DNA of 64,000 bases. Origin: Streptomyces cupreus (GTDB lineage: Bacteria; Actinomycetota; Actinomycetes; Streptomycetales; Streptomycetaceae). The notes beneath the pieces were generated by a model. That model saw nothing but the letters and a program-made list of their open reading frames with translations, made no database searches and had not been told where the DNA came from. The position numbers were made by a program, and so were the translations under genes. Position 1 is the stretch's first letter, and every line of letters begins with the position of its first letter. Of this stretch, positions 49,812 to 58,689 are shown in pieces. The DNA lies in contig NZ_JACMSF010000004.1 of assembly GCF_014257025.1 (NCBI RefSeq), positions 227,461 to 291,460 on the forward strand, read 5' to 3'.

Positions 49812-50611
49812 AGCGAAAACAGTGGCAGGGCTGGGGGCCGGGCGAGCAAGCAGAGCAGCACTACCTCGTCCAGCCCCGTGCCCTCGCCGGGGGCGGCGAC
49901 CTCAGGCACGTCTCGGAGTTCCTGAGCGCCTGCGGGTGGCAGGACAAGTCCAAGCGCAACGGCCCGCTCGTTCTCGACAGCCCCGACCGCACGATCCGGA
50001 TCGGCTACAACCCCTACATGCTGCCAGGCGGTTGGACGATCCACAGCAAGGCCACCGCTCACCAGGACGAATGGACGGTGTCCTTGGGCCGGCAGACGCC
50101 GGTGGAGATCGTCGCCGGACTCACCGACGCCCTCACCCGCCCCCGCAGCGCGCACGCCCCCAACGTCTGGGCGCCGCTCCAGGAGCAACACTGGAAGACC
50201 GACCGCGGCGACGAACACTTCATCGCCACGAGCCCCGACGGGGCAGCGTGGATGCAGTTCCACCACGACCGCAGCGGCCAGGCCATCTGGTGGTCTGGGG
50301 CACAGGATGAGCAGGGCAACGGCTGGACCGCCAGCTTCACCGCCTCCACCCCCATGCATCTGGTCCAAGCCTTCTCCGAAGCGCTCGCCAGCCCCGACCC
50401 CGTGATGCGCCCGCGGGGCCGTGTCCCGCACAGCACGCGGATCCGCACCACCTCCGTCTCCGTTCTCCCCTCCCAGCTCAGCGCCTGGCAGCAGGCCCGC
50501 GTCCACGCCGCCCGCGCCGCCACCTGGGCCCGCAACTCCTGGGCTGCCAGCCAGCCCCGCACCACGACCCGCCCCCACGCCACCGCCGGCCGCCCCCGCG
50601 CCCGCCGCTGA
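49808..50611 (+). CDS. DUF317-family protein (copy 3)
   Basis: 267 aa. VQPRALAGGGDLRHVSEFLS is the family start; two halves with the W-T-I/V-S and TPVEIVAGLTDAL/TPMHLVQAFSEAL signatures, about residues 85-115 and 175-200. C-terminal 60 residues are Arg/Ala-rich, ending GRPRARR. GTG 49808 overlaps the previous stop. Function unknown. Confidence 0.8.
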   Translation: MKRKQWQGWGPGEQAEQHYLVQPRALAGGGDLRHVSEFLSACGWQDKSKRNGPLVLDSPDRTIRIGYNPYMLPGGWTIHSKATAHQDEWTVSLGRQTPVEIVAGLTDALTRPRSAHAPNVWAPLQEQHWKTDRGDEHFIATSPDGAAWMQFHHDRSGQAIWWSGAQDEQGNGWTASFTASTPMHLVQAFSEALASPDPVMRPRGRVPHSTRIRTTSVSVLPSQLSAWQQARVHAARAATWARNSWAASQPRTTTRPHATAGRPRARR

Positions 50612-50642
50612 CCGGCCCCCTTCTCCCTTTTCAAGGAGCCCT

Positions 50643-50990
50643 GTGCCCGCACTCACCCCGGACGACATCCACACCGCCACCGAAACCCTGTCCCGGCTCA
50701 CCGAGTACCTGCACGACGCCCCCAACCCCGCCGAGGCACTCGCCCTTGTCGAGCCGCTGCTGGATGAGTACACCGGCATCCCCGTCCAGCTCGGCGACAC
50801 CCTGCGCGCCCTCGCCCGCGCCGTACTCGACCACCCGAACACCCCGCGCACACCCGAGACGCACCTCCTGATCGCAGAGCTGCGCACCGCCGCGTGGGAG
50901 CAGACCGACCAGCACACCCTCCACTACGTCCTCGACGACCTGCGCACCCTGCTCGACAACGACTCCCCGAACACGCCGGAGTGCAGCTGA
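50643..50990 (+). CDS. Helical hypothetical protein
   Basis: GTG 50643 after AAGGAG; 115 aa. Helices: DIHTATETLSRLTEYLHDAP, ALALVEPLLDEYTGIPVQLG, LIAELRTAAWEQTDQHTLHY. No basic tail in this one (ends DNDSPNTPECS). Stop overlaps the ATG of the next DUF317 gene by one base. Confidence 0.6.
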   Translation: MPALTPDDIHTATETLSRLTEYLHDAPNPAEALALVEPLLDEYTGIPVQLGDTLRALARAVLDHPNTPRTPETHLLIAELRTAAWEQTDQHTLHYVLDDLRTLLDNDSPNTPECS

Positions 50991-51817
50991 TGCCGGTGAG
51001 CGAGCGGCAGCTCGCCGAGTTCGCCGACAAGCGCGCCTGGCAGATCCCTTTCGACACCAGTCCACGCCACCTCGCCGGCCCCGGCGACGCCCGCCACGTC
51101 ACCCACGGCCTCGCAGCCGTCGGATGGACCCGCACATCCGACCCGCTGAGCGCGGAAATCGTCCTGCGCAGCCCCGATGGCCGTCACAGCCTGCAGCTCG
51201 ACCCGCAGTCCGCCACCTCCGCCTGGTGGCGGCTGCGGGCCGAGCCCACCGACACCGAACCGGACTGGTACGCCGAGTTCGGCGAACTCGTCCCCGCCGA
51301 GATCCTGGCCAGCGTCACCGACGCCCTCCTCTGCCCGCCGCGCGCCGAGCCCCCGGGCCCCTGGCAGGCACTGTCCTCGGCCGCCTGGAAGCTCGACCAA
51401 CAGAACAGCGCCCACTCGCCGGACGGCATGTGCCACATCGAGCTGCGTCCCCTCGGCGACCGCGATACGCCGTCCTGGCACATCGAGACGCGTGAGCACG
51501 GACACGGCCATCCCGTGGGCCCTCGGATCTGGCACGCCTGGTTCGACCATCACACGCCCTCCCACCTGGTCAGCGCGTTTGTCACCACGCTCACCGACAC
51601 CGCCCCGCTCCAGCGCGGCATGTTCGAGCGCACCGCCCACTACAGCGCCGTCAAGGAGCTGAGCCCGCTCAGCCCGCAGCAGGTGGTCGACGCGCACACC
51701 GCCCGCCTCGATGCCCTGCGCATCCAGGCACGCGCCGCGCGCCGCCGCCAGCGGCCGGCCACTACCCAGCCCCTCGGGCCGCCACCCAAGGCCGCAGCAC
51801 CTCCCGTCCGGCGCTGA
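50990..51817 (+). CDS. DUF317-family protein (copy 4)
   Basis: 275 aa. TSPRHLAGPGDARHVTHGLA at the start, then W-W-R-L and WHAWFDHHTPSHLVSAFVTT as in other copies; tail ends AAPPVRR. ATG 50990. In this copy both halves are well preserved. No metal or catalytic residues are conserved across the copies apart from aromatic and Pro residues, which speaks for a binding rather than an enzymatic role. Confidence 0.8.
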   Translation: MPVSERQLAEFADKRAWQIPFDTSPRHLAGPGDARHVTHGLAAVGWTRTSDPLSAEIVLRSPDGRHSLQLDPQSATSAWWRLRAEPTDTEPDWYAEFGELVPAEILASVTDALLCPPRAEPPGPWQALSSAAWKLDQQNSAHSPDGMCHIELRPLGDRDTPSWHIETREHGHGHPVGPRIWHAWFDHHTPSHLVSAFVTTLTDTAPLQRGMFERTAHYSAVKELSPLSPQQVVDAHTARLDALRIQARAARRRQRPATTQPLGPPPKAAAPPVRR

Positions 51818-51867
51818 CCCACCGGCCGTACTCGGCCGAACTCCATCGCCTACCCAAGGAAACCGCC

Positions 51868-52446
51868 ATTCCCGCACCCTCCGATGCCCACCGCGCGTTG
51901 CTCAAACAGCTCGGCCGCTTCCTGCGCGACAGCCAGAAGATCCTCGACTCCTGGGACGCGTACTCCGACGAGCACACCGACCTCGACGGCTGGCCCTACG
52001 ACGAGGACGCCTACGGCCGGCGCGCGAGCCTGCGCGACGCAGCGACCGCCGAGGCGTTCGAGAGCGTCCGCGACGGCGCGCACTATCTCCTGGCCACCGC
52101 CCAGATCCAGCTCACGCACCTGCCTGCCCGTACGGTGCAAAGCCGCTGGGTGTGGCAACTCGGTGTTCTGCACGAAGCGCTAGACCGCCTCGATGCCCTG
52201 CACGAGAAGTGGCTGGAGACCCGCGACAGCCTCCCCGCCGACGCCCACCCTGGCACCCCGGTGTTCGATGACGTCCTCGCCGCTCACTACGCCGAAGCGT
52301 GGAGCTCCCTCGACGACTGGGCCACCCACGGCCACGCCATCGGCGACATCAACACCGCCGCCCGGCACGCCCCCTCCACCTTGGCCCCGCCGCCGACCAC
52401 GACCGCGGCCCCCGCAACCGGCCACGCCGGCACCGTGCGCAGGTGA
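51868..52446 (+). CDS. Helical hypothetical protein, ATT start
   Basis: AAGGA (51856-51860) precedes an ATT at 51868 by seven bases; the next usual start is TTG 51898. 192 aa: LKQLGRFLRDSQKILDSWDA, AHYLLATAQIQLTHLPARTV, WQLGVLHEALDRLDALHEKW and a Pro/Thr tail ending HAGTVRR. Helix lengths are like those of 55112. The stop overlaps the GTG of the DUF317 gene. Confidence 0.6.
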   Translation: MPAPSDAHRALLKQLGRFLRDSQKILDSWDAYSDEHTDLDGWPYDEDAYGRRASLRDAATAEAFESVRDGAHYLLATAQIQLTHLPARTVQSRWVWQLGVLHEALDRLDALHEKWLETRDSLPADAHPGTPVFDDVLAAHYAEAWSSLDDWATHGHAIGDINTAARHAPSTLAPPPTTTAAPATGHAGTVRR

Positions 52447-53229
52447 CCGTGCCTAATACGCCCGAGACTGTGGAGGTCGACTTCGTCGCCCCGCGTCACC
52501 TGGCCGGCGCCGGCGATCCCGCATGGGTCACCGCCCCCCCTGCACCACGCCTGTGGCTGGAGCTACGGCCACGACCCCCTGCAGCCGCGCGTGATCCTCT
52601 CCAGCCCCGGCCAGAAGGCCCGCTTGCGTCTGGAGCCCGATCCCGACGGGCAGTGGTGGACCCTGCATCACGCGCCCGAGCGGGACCGGCCGGCCTGGTA
52701 CGCCAGCTTCGGGGCCCGTACCCCGGTCGAAATCATCGCGGCCCTGACCGACGCCCTGACCGACCCGGCCACAGACGCTGCCGTCGACGTCGACCCCTCC
52801 GAACCGCTCACGAAGGCCGACTGGACGCCCCTTCCCGACAAGGACGGGCTCGTCTCGCCCGACGGCAAGGCCTACGTCGAGCACTACGTCAGCGCAACGT
52901 CCAACTGCTGGTGGGCCACCACCCTACTCAGTGAGAGCCAGGGACCGGTGTGGCAAGCCCACTTCGGCGAGCACACCCCACCGCACCTGATCACCACGTT
53001 CACCCGCGCACTCGCCGACCCCAGCCCCCTCCCACGCACCGGCAACCCACTCAGCATCCCCGGCTACGGCACCAAGCTCATCACCCGCACGTACCGGGAA
53101 CTGCCTGCCGTCCAGGTCGCCTTGGCCCTGGAGGACCGGGTGCACGCCCTAGCCGCCCGACGTGCCGCCCCGCCGACGGCACCGCCTGCCCCGCGACGTC
53201 CTCCGACCAACCCGGGCCACACCCGCTGA
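52443..53229 (+). pseudogene. DUF317-family gene (copy 5) with poly-C frameshift
   Basis: GTG 52443 overlaps the previous stop. The N-terminal motif DFVAPRHLAGAGDPAW is in frame with it, but after the 7-C run (52534-52540) the family sequence (LHHACGWSYGHDPLQPRVIL onwards, through RPAWYASFGARTPVEIIAAL and HTPPHLITTFTRAL) is in the +1 frame to the stop at 53229. One C too many explains it. The gene may be inactive, phase-variable or misassembled. The intact product would be about 261 aa. Confidence 0.7.
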
Positions 53230-53264
53230 TCGCCGTCACCGCCTCCCGGAAGCGCTCATTCCCT

Positions 53265-55058
53265 TTGCCTTCTCCCGCCAACAGCTCCTCCACCGACGGG
53301 TACGACGTCGCCTTCCGCCTCCTTCTGGGAGTGCTCGGCGTCGTCGTACCCCTGTCTCACCTCGCCTGGCTCAGCGGCAACATCACCGCCTGGGTCACCG
53401 GACACGACTGGGCGCCCTACCAGCCGACCACGGCCCTCCTCCATCCCGACCAGCTCTGGCCGCAGGCCGGAGAAACGTCCCTGTTGATCGGCGCTCGCAT
53501 CGTCCCGATCACAGCCCTGCTCGCGCTCGGTGCCGTGGCCGGCGTGCTGTTCTCCCGCCACAAGAACCGCGGTGGCGGCCGGAAGAAGAAGATCGCCGGG
53601 ATGGCGAAGCCGAAGGACATCGAGCCCCTGATGGCCAAAGCGATCACCGCCAAGGCCCGCTCCCTGCGTCCGAGTCTGAAGACCGCCAAGCACATCGATG
53701 CGAAGGACACCGGCATCCTCCTCGGCAACCTGCAGGGCACACGGCACGAGGTCCGCATGGGGTACGAGGACGTCGCGGTGGCGATCATGGCGCCGCGCTC
53801 CGGCAAGACGACCAGTCTCGCGATCCCGTCCATCCTGGCCGCCCCAGGACCGGTTCTGCTGACCTCCAACAAGGCCGCCGGCGACGCGTATACCGCCACC
53901 CTCGACGCCCGCGCCGGAGTGGGCCGGGTCTGGTCGATGGATCCGCAGCACATCGCACACGCCGCACGCCAGATGTGGTGGAACCCCCTCGCCGATGCCA
54001 AGACACTGGACGGCGCCGGACGCCTGGCCGGCCACTTCCTCGCCGCGTCCATCGACGCGAGCCAGCAGGGCGACTTCTGGTCCAAGGCCGGATCGAACAT
54101 CCTGTCCCAGCTCTTCCTCGCTGCCGCGCTCGACGACCGCCCGATCACGGACGTGATGCAGTGGTTGGCGTTCCCCGCTGACCGCACGCCGCTGGACATC
54201 CTCCGGGACCACCGCTTCACGGCCGTCGCCGCGCAGCTCAAGGGCACCGTGGAAGGCCCGCCGGAGACCAGGGACGGCATCTATGAGACGGCCCGCCAGT
54301 ACGCCGCCGCGCTGCTGAACAGCGAGATCGCCGCGTGGGTGACCCCACAGAAAGATCTTCCGGAGTTCCGCCCGTCGGAGTTCGTCACGTCCACCGGCAC
54401 GCTCTACCTGCTGTCGAAGGACGGCGGAGGGGGAGCGTCAGCGTTGATCGCCGCGTGCGCGGACTCCGTGATGCGGGCGGCGACCGCGCAGGCCGAACGC
54501 GCCGGCGGGCGTCTCGACCCGCCGATGCTCGCGATCCTCGACGAGGCCGCCAACGTCTGCAAGATCAGCGATCTCCCCGACCTGTACAGCCACTTGGGCT
54601 CGCGCGGCATCATCCCGATCACCATCCTCCAGTCCTACCGACAGGGCCAGAAAGTCTGGGGAGACGCCGGCATGGACGCCATGTGGTCCGCCTCCACCGT
54701 CAAGGTCATCGGCTCCGGCATCGACGACCCGGACTTCGCCGACAAGCTGAGTCGGCTGATCGGTGACCACGACGTGGAGACCACCTCCACCTCCCGCTCC
54801 GAGTCCGGCACGTCGACCTCCGTGTCGATGCGGCAGGAGCGGATCCTGCCCGCCGACGCGATCCGCGCCCTGCCCAAGGGCACCGCCCTGTGCTTCGCCA
54901 CCGGCATGCGCGCCGCCATGCTCGACCTGCGCCCCTGGTACCTGGAGCCCGGCGCCGACGAGCTGGCCGCCGCCTCCGCCCGCGCCTCAAAGGCCATCAC
55001 CGCCCGCGCCGTAGCCAAGGCAGCGCCGAAACAGAGCGACTTCGGGCCCGCGGCCTAG
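53265..55058 (+). CDS. VirD4-type coupling protein (TraG/TcpA-like)
   Basis: 597 aa from the TTG at 53265 (an ATC at 53229 overlapping the previous TGA is the alternative). Two N-terminal membrane helices (about 15-35, 75-95), Walker A MAPRSGKTTS (about residue 176), Walker B MLAILDEAAN (about 420), and FWSKAGSNILSQLFLAAALD typical of TraG/VirD4 family. It recruits the relaxase-DNA complex to the T4SS. It lies 20 kb from the other T4SS genes, in the array of unknown small genes. Confidence 0.9.
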   Translation: MPSPANSSSTDGYDVAFRLLLGVLGVVVPLSHLAWLSGNITAWVTGHDWAPYQPTTALLHPDQLWPQAGETSLLIGARIVPITALLALGAVAGVLFSRHKNRGGGRKKKIAGMAKPKDIEPLMAKAITAKARSLRPSLKTAKHIDAKDTGILLGNLQGTRHEVRMGYEDVAVAIMAPRSGKTTSLAIPSILAAPGPVLLTSNKAAGDAYTATLDARAGVGRVWSMDPQHIAHAARQMWWNPLADAKTLDGAGRLAGHFLAASIDASQQGDFWSKAGSNILSQLFLAAALDDRPITDVMQWLAFPADRTPLDILRDHRFTAVAAQLKGTVEGPPETRDGIYETARQYAAALLNSEIAAWVTPQKDLPEFRPSEFVTSTGTLYLLSKDGGGGASALIAACADSVMRAATAQAERAGGRLDPPMLAILDEAANVCKISDLPDLYSHLGSRGIIPITILQSYRQGQKVWGDAGMDAMWSASTVKVIGSGIDDPDFADKLSRLIGDHDVETTSTSRSESGTSTSVSMRQERILPADAIRALPKGTALCFATGMRAAMLDLRPWYLEPGADELAAASARASKAITARAVAKAAPKQSDFGPAA

Positions 55059-55111
55059 GAGCCCGGTCCTGAGCGTCCTGTTCTTCCGCAACTTCCGCCA
55101 GGAGACGGCTC

Positions 55112-56245
55112 ATCGCCCCGTATGAACCCGGCGATCTCGACGATCTGACTGTCCACGCTGCGCTCGACGCGGTCATCGCCGACATCCGCGAACACCGAAT
55201 CGCTGGCGGCCCCGGTGGGTTCTTCACCGCCCTGCGCCACATCGAGCTGCTCGGCCACCTCGCCATCCGCCTCGCCGGAGACGCCCACCACCACCTCAAC
55301 GAGGACCAGGAGATCTCCTCCGCCCGGCATCCGGCCGAGACCCTCAGCCAGACCGCAGGACATGTCGGCCGTGCTGTGGCCCACTACACCCTGGCCCTCA
55401 CCCCGCTCGCCGCACGCGCCAAGCCCGGCGCCCGAGCCTCCCTCGACTGGCAACTCGACGCGATCGACCGCCACAGGGGCCTGCACGTACACCTGAGCCA
55501 CGCCCACCAGGCCCTGGACGAGGCCCGCGCCTCACTGACCGGCCTCAACCCCGCACCTGAATCCAACGTTCCACTCCACCACCGCCCACCACAGCGGCGC
55601 GCACCACCCCGCGCCCGCCTCGCCGCTGACCCGACCACCCGGACTGCCATGGCCATCACCGACCACCACGACGTCTTCATCGGCTCGACCGACGACGGAT
55701 GGACCTTCGTCATCGTCAACCGCCCTATCCGCAACGCCGCCCGCATGCTGACCGGGGCGGGGTTCACCGCCCGCGAGCACCAGGGCCGCACGCTCTACCT
55801 CCTGCCACCCCAGACGGGCGAGGACGCGCACGAACGCGCCGGTGTCGCGGCCTACGGGCTCATGGCCCACACCCTGGACCTCGTCGACCTCGCCTGGACC
55901 ACGCGCCACCCCAGCGCCAACGGTGCCGAACCCGAGGCGACCATCCGCTTCCGCGACGGCACAGTCACCGCCACCGCCCTCACGGACCGCGCCGGCGATG
56001 TCCTCGCCCAGAACGGCTTCACGCCCACCAAGGCATCGCAGGAGTACACACTCCCTGCCGGGATGAGCGAATCCGACGCCGTGAATGCGGTCATCCGCGC
56101 AGAGACCCACCTCTACTCCTACGGCGTCGGCGTGCGCGTCGACCTCGGGATCCCGACCCTCCAGGGCATCCCGCCCGCGCCCTCTCGCCCTCCGTCCGCG
56201 CCGGCGCTGCCCTCCCCGGACCAGGCCCAGCGGCGCCGCCGCTGA
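55112..56245 (+). CDS. Helical-plus-module fusion protein, ATC start
   Basis: ATC 55112 stands seven bases after AGGAG (55100-55104); the frame runs 377 aa. Residues 1-175 are a helical unit (LTVHAALDAVIADIREHRIA, FFTALRHIELLGHLAIRLAG, AVAHYTLALTPLAARAKPGA) and the rest, from about residue 180, a module protein (DVFIGSTDDGWTFVIVNRPI, MLTGAGFTAREHQGRTLYLL, then VLAQNGFTPTK...). Elsewhere these two units are separate neighbouring genes, so this looks like a gene fusion. Ends QAQRRRR. Confidence 0.65.
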   Translation: MAPYEPGDLDDLTVHAALDAVIADIREHRIAGGPGGFFTALRHIELLGHLAIRLAGDAHHHLNEDQEISSARHPAETLSQTAGHVGRAVAHYTLALTPLAARAKPGARASLDWQLDAIDRHRGLHVHLSHAHQALDEARASLTGLNPAPESNVPLHHRPPQRRAPPRARLAADPTTRTAMAITDHHDVFIGSTDDGWTFVIVNRPIRNAARMLTGAGFTAREHQGRTLYLLPPQTGEDAHERAGVAAYGLMAHTLDLVDLAWTTRHPSANGAEPEATIRFRDGTVTATALTDRAGDVLAQNGFTPTKASQEYTLPAGMSESDAVNAVIRAETHLYSYGVGVRVDLGIPTLQGIPPAPSRPPSAPALPSPDQAQRRRR

Positions 56246-56270
56246 CCACCACTTCCCCCGGAACAGCACC

Positions 56271-57113
56271 ATGCAACAGATCGATCTGAACGCCGAGATC
56301 GCCCGCCTGCGGCAGCTCGGCAGCGATTTCGAGGACCTGCACAGCGAGATCCGCTCACTCACCCTCACACCCGGCACCGACGCCCGGCAGCAGCTCACGG
56401 CGAAGATCGTGGCCACCCACGAGCTGGCCCAAAAGGCCATGGAACGCCTCGGCGCCCTGGACGGCAGCCAGTACACCGCTGTCCCCGGCAGCCGCCCGAC
56501 CCTGGATGCGCTGGCCTCCGTCGTCTTGGCTGCCAGCATCGCCGCATCCGACCTGGCCTGCGCGCTGGAGGCCAATCCGCTGGAGGGCGCCGCGTTTCCC
56601 GGCCCGCCGGTCGATGAAGCGGCCGTGCGCCAGGCACGGCACGCGGAGGCGGTCCCGGCCATGGCGGGGCACCTCGCGGATGCCGCCCACCAGCTCGACT
56701 TGGCCCACACCGGCTGCTACTACCTCGCCAGCGGCATCACCCGGGACCTGAAGCAGCACGCCGAACAGAACCAGAGCCAGGCGGCCCCGCCGCCGAAGAT
56801 CACGGACAGCCAGCACGCCGTCCTCGCCCGGCTGTCCGCAGGCGGCGGCACCCGCTACGTGATCAGCCGATACGGCGTGCTCAAGGCCATCGACAAGGAC
56901 CGGGCCACCGTGAACGTCACCACCCTCAACGCCCTGGTCAAGCGAGAACTCGTCGCTGTGGACACCACGACGCCTTTGCACCAGGGCCAGCGCCTCCGCG
57001 TCACCGCCGAAGGCCACCGTGCCCTCGCCCATCACAAGCCCACCACGGCCCCCACCCGAGCAGCGGTCGTGATGCCTCCAGCAGCGAAGCAGGCAGCGGG
57101 ACGCACGCGATGA
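56271..57113 (+). CDS. Helical protein with C-terminal winged helix
   Basis: ATG 56271; 280 aa. First half helical (IARLRQLGSDFEDLHSEIRS, AKIVATHELAQKAMERLGAL); residues about 190-260 form a winged helix (ITDSQHAVLARLSAGGG, LNALVKRELVAVDT, LRVTAEGHRALAH) like the one at 23983. Basic tail AGRTR. Stop overlaps the ATG of a relative at 57110. Confidence 0.65.
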   Translation: MQQIDLNAEIARLRQLGSDFEDLHSEIRSLTLTPGTDARQQLTAKIVATHELAQKAMERLGALDGSQYTAVPGSRPTLDALASVVLAASIAASDLACALEANPLEGAAFPGPPVDEAAVRQARHAEAVPAMAGHLADAAHQLDLAHTGCYYLASGITRDLKQHAEQNQSQAAPPPKITDSQHAVLARLSAGGGTRYVISRYGVLKAIDKDRATVNVTTLNALVKRELVAVDTTTPLHQGQRLRVTAEGHRALAHHKPTTAPTRAAVVMPPAAKQAAGRTR

Positions 57114-57586
57114 CCAGCACCAACCCACCCGGCCCGCCATCTCCTTCCACCGGGCACAGCGACACCCGGCCCCGCGGTCCTGCCGAACCGCCCCTCTCCG
57201 CCGCAGAGCTGTCCGGCATCGCACGCCGTATGACGTGGCAGCAGCGCGCCGCCCTGCGGGTTCTCGCCAGGACTCCCAGTCGAGTCCGGCAGCGGAACAA
57301 CGGCTCACCGTACGTGGACACCCAGACCTCATCGCACATCGCGATCACCACGTGGCACGCCCTGGAACGCAAGGGCCTGGCCTACCGCGATCACACCGCC
57401 CACCCCGCGTCCCTCCTCGGCCAGCGCCTGGCCCTGACCGGCAAGGGACTGGCCGTCCTCAACCACCTCGCCCAGGCCACCTTCCCGTCCTCGGTAACCC
57501 AGCTCTGGCCACCCACTCCGCCGCGGCATTTCACCGCGCACCCCAGCGCTCAGGACGGCAGTGCACCGAGTACCCGCCGCCGCTGA
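57110..57586 (+). CDS. Winged-helix protein
   Basis: 158 aa, ATG 57110. Pro-rich N-terminus, winged helix at about 35-115 (MTWQQRAALRVLARTPSRVR, ITTWHALERKGLAYRDH, LALTGKGLAVLNHL), then a tail ending APSTRRR. Probably a DNA-binding regulator. The same domain occurs at 23983 and 56271, making three on the element. Confidence 0.65.
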   Translation: MTSTNPPGPPSPSTGHSDTRPRGPAEPPLSAAELSGIARRMTWQQRAALRVLARTPSRVRQRNNGSPYVDTQTSSHIAITTWHALERKGLAYRDHTAHPASLLGQRLALTGKGLAVLNHLAQATFPSSVTQLWPPTPPRHFTAHPSAQDGSAPSTRRR

Positions 57587-57726
57587 GCGCCCGGGCCCCG
57601 CGAAGCCCGCTTCTCCGTCCCGCCCGTTTCACGTGACCAGCCGCCATGCGGGCCGGACGACTTCCCAAACCAGCGCCGCGTGGACGGCGCACGGCTGTTC
57701 CCAATCGCCCTTCCCGGAGTCCCTCT

Positions 57727-58689
57727 GTGCTCAATCCGCATTCTGCAACGGAGGTGTTGTCGGTCTCCGCCGCTGACGGCACTGCGCTGTCTGTCTACCG
57801 TGACACCCCAGCCCGCCCGCGGTCCGACGGCGCGACGATCGTGCTGGTGCACGGCGCGTCGGTCACCGCCGACCTGTGGCGCCTCCACACCCGGCACCTG
57901 ACCAGCCTGGGCTTCAACGTGCTGCGCTACGACCAGCGCGCTCACGGCCGCACCCCGCGCGGCCAAGCACCGCTGACCATCGCGCAGCTCGCCGACGACC
58001 TGCACCACATCCTGCGCGCCCTCGCCCCCACCGGACCGCTGGTGCTTGCCGGCCACTCCCTGGGCGCCCTCATTCTGCAGGAAATCGCCGCCCTGCACTC
58101 CCAGCTCCTGCCCCGGATCCGGGGCATGGTGCTGCTGTCGGCCACCGCCCACGGCGCGAGCGTTACACCCGGCCGGAGCCCGCGCGCCCTGCTGCTGGCC
58201 GCCGGACGCAGCCTGTTCGCCCTGACCTGCACCCACGCACCCCAGGCCGTGGACCGGTTGCGACGCCTGCTGCCCGACACCAACCGCTACACCCTCACAC
58301 CCCGCCCCGGCACCGCGCTTGATGGACCGCCGCCGTGCCGCCACGGCGTACGCCACACCCCCACGGCCGATCTCGCCGCGCTCTGGCAGTCCCTGCGCCG
58401 CTATCGGGCCCGCCACCTGCTCGCGCTGGAGCAGCTCGGCGGTCGGCTGCTGCTGATGGCCGGCGCGGACGACCAGCACATCCCCGCCGCCCACACCGCA
58501 CAGCTGGCCGACCGCCTGTCCGGCGCCCGCCTGGAGATCCTGCCCCGCACCACGCATGCCCTGCCCATCCGCCACCCGGCACTCATCAGCGCCCGCATCG
58601 CCCAGCTCGCCGCCGGGCCGCACTCTGGCTCTCACCTCCCGAAGGACCCGTCATTTCCGAACTTCCCGCTTTCCGAGCAATTTCACTAG
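57727..58689 (+). CDS. Alpha/beta hydrolase
   Basis: GTG 57727 after GGAG; 320 aa. Motifs: oxyanion loop VLVHGASV (about residue 45), nucleophile elbow AGHSLGAL (Ser about 114), acid GADDQHIP (Asp about 252) and catalytic TTHALP (His about 279). Typical of esterases and dienelactone- or lactone-hydrolase-like proteins. Its C-terminal 37 bases overlap the next gene. The substrate is unknown; autoregulator or butyrolactone degradation would be one option in Streptomyces. Confidence 0.85.
   Translation: MLNPHSATEVLSVSAADGTALSVYRDTPARPRSDGATIVLVHGASVTADLWRLHTRHLTSLGFNVLRYDQRAHGRTPRGQAPLTIAQLADDLHHILRALAPTGPLVLAGHSLGALILQEIAALHSQLLPRIRGMVLLSATAHGASVTPGRSPRALLLAAGRSLFALTCTHAPQAVDRLRRLLPDTNRYTLTPRPGTALDGPPPCRHGVRHTPTADLAALWQSLRRYRARHLLALEQLGGRLLLMAGADDQHIPAAHTAQLADRLSGARLEILPRTTHALPIRHPALISARIAQLAAGPHSGSHLPKDPSFPNFPLSEQFH

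Noticed and set aside
49481..50917. 478-aa reverse-strand frame opposite the DUF317 genes
   Set aside because: Lies opposite well-supported genes and shows the composition of a high-GC shadow.
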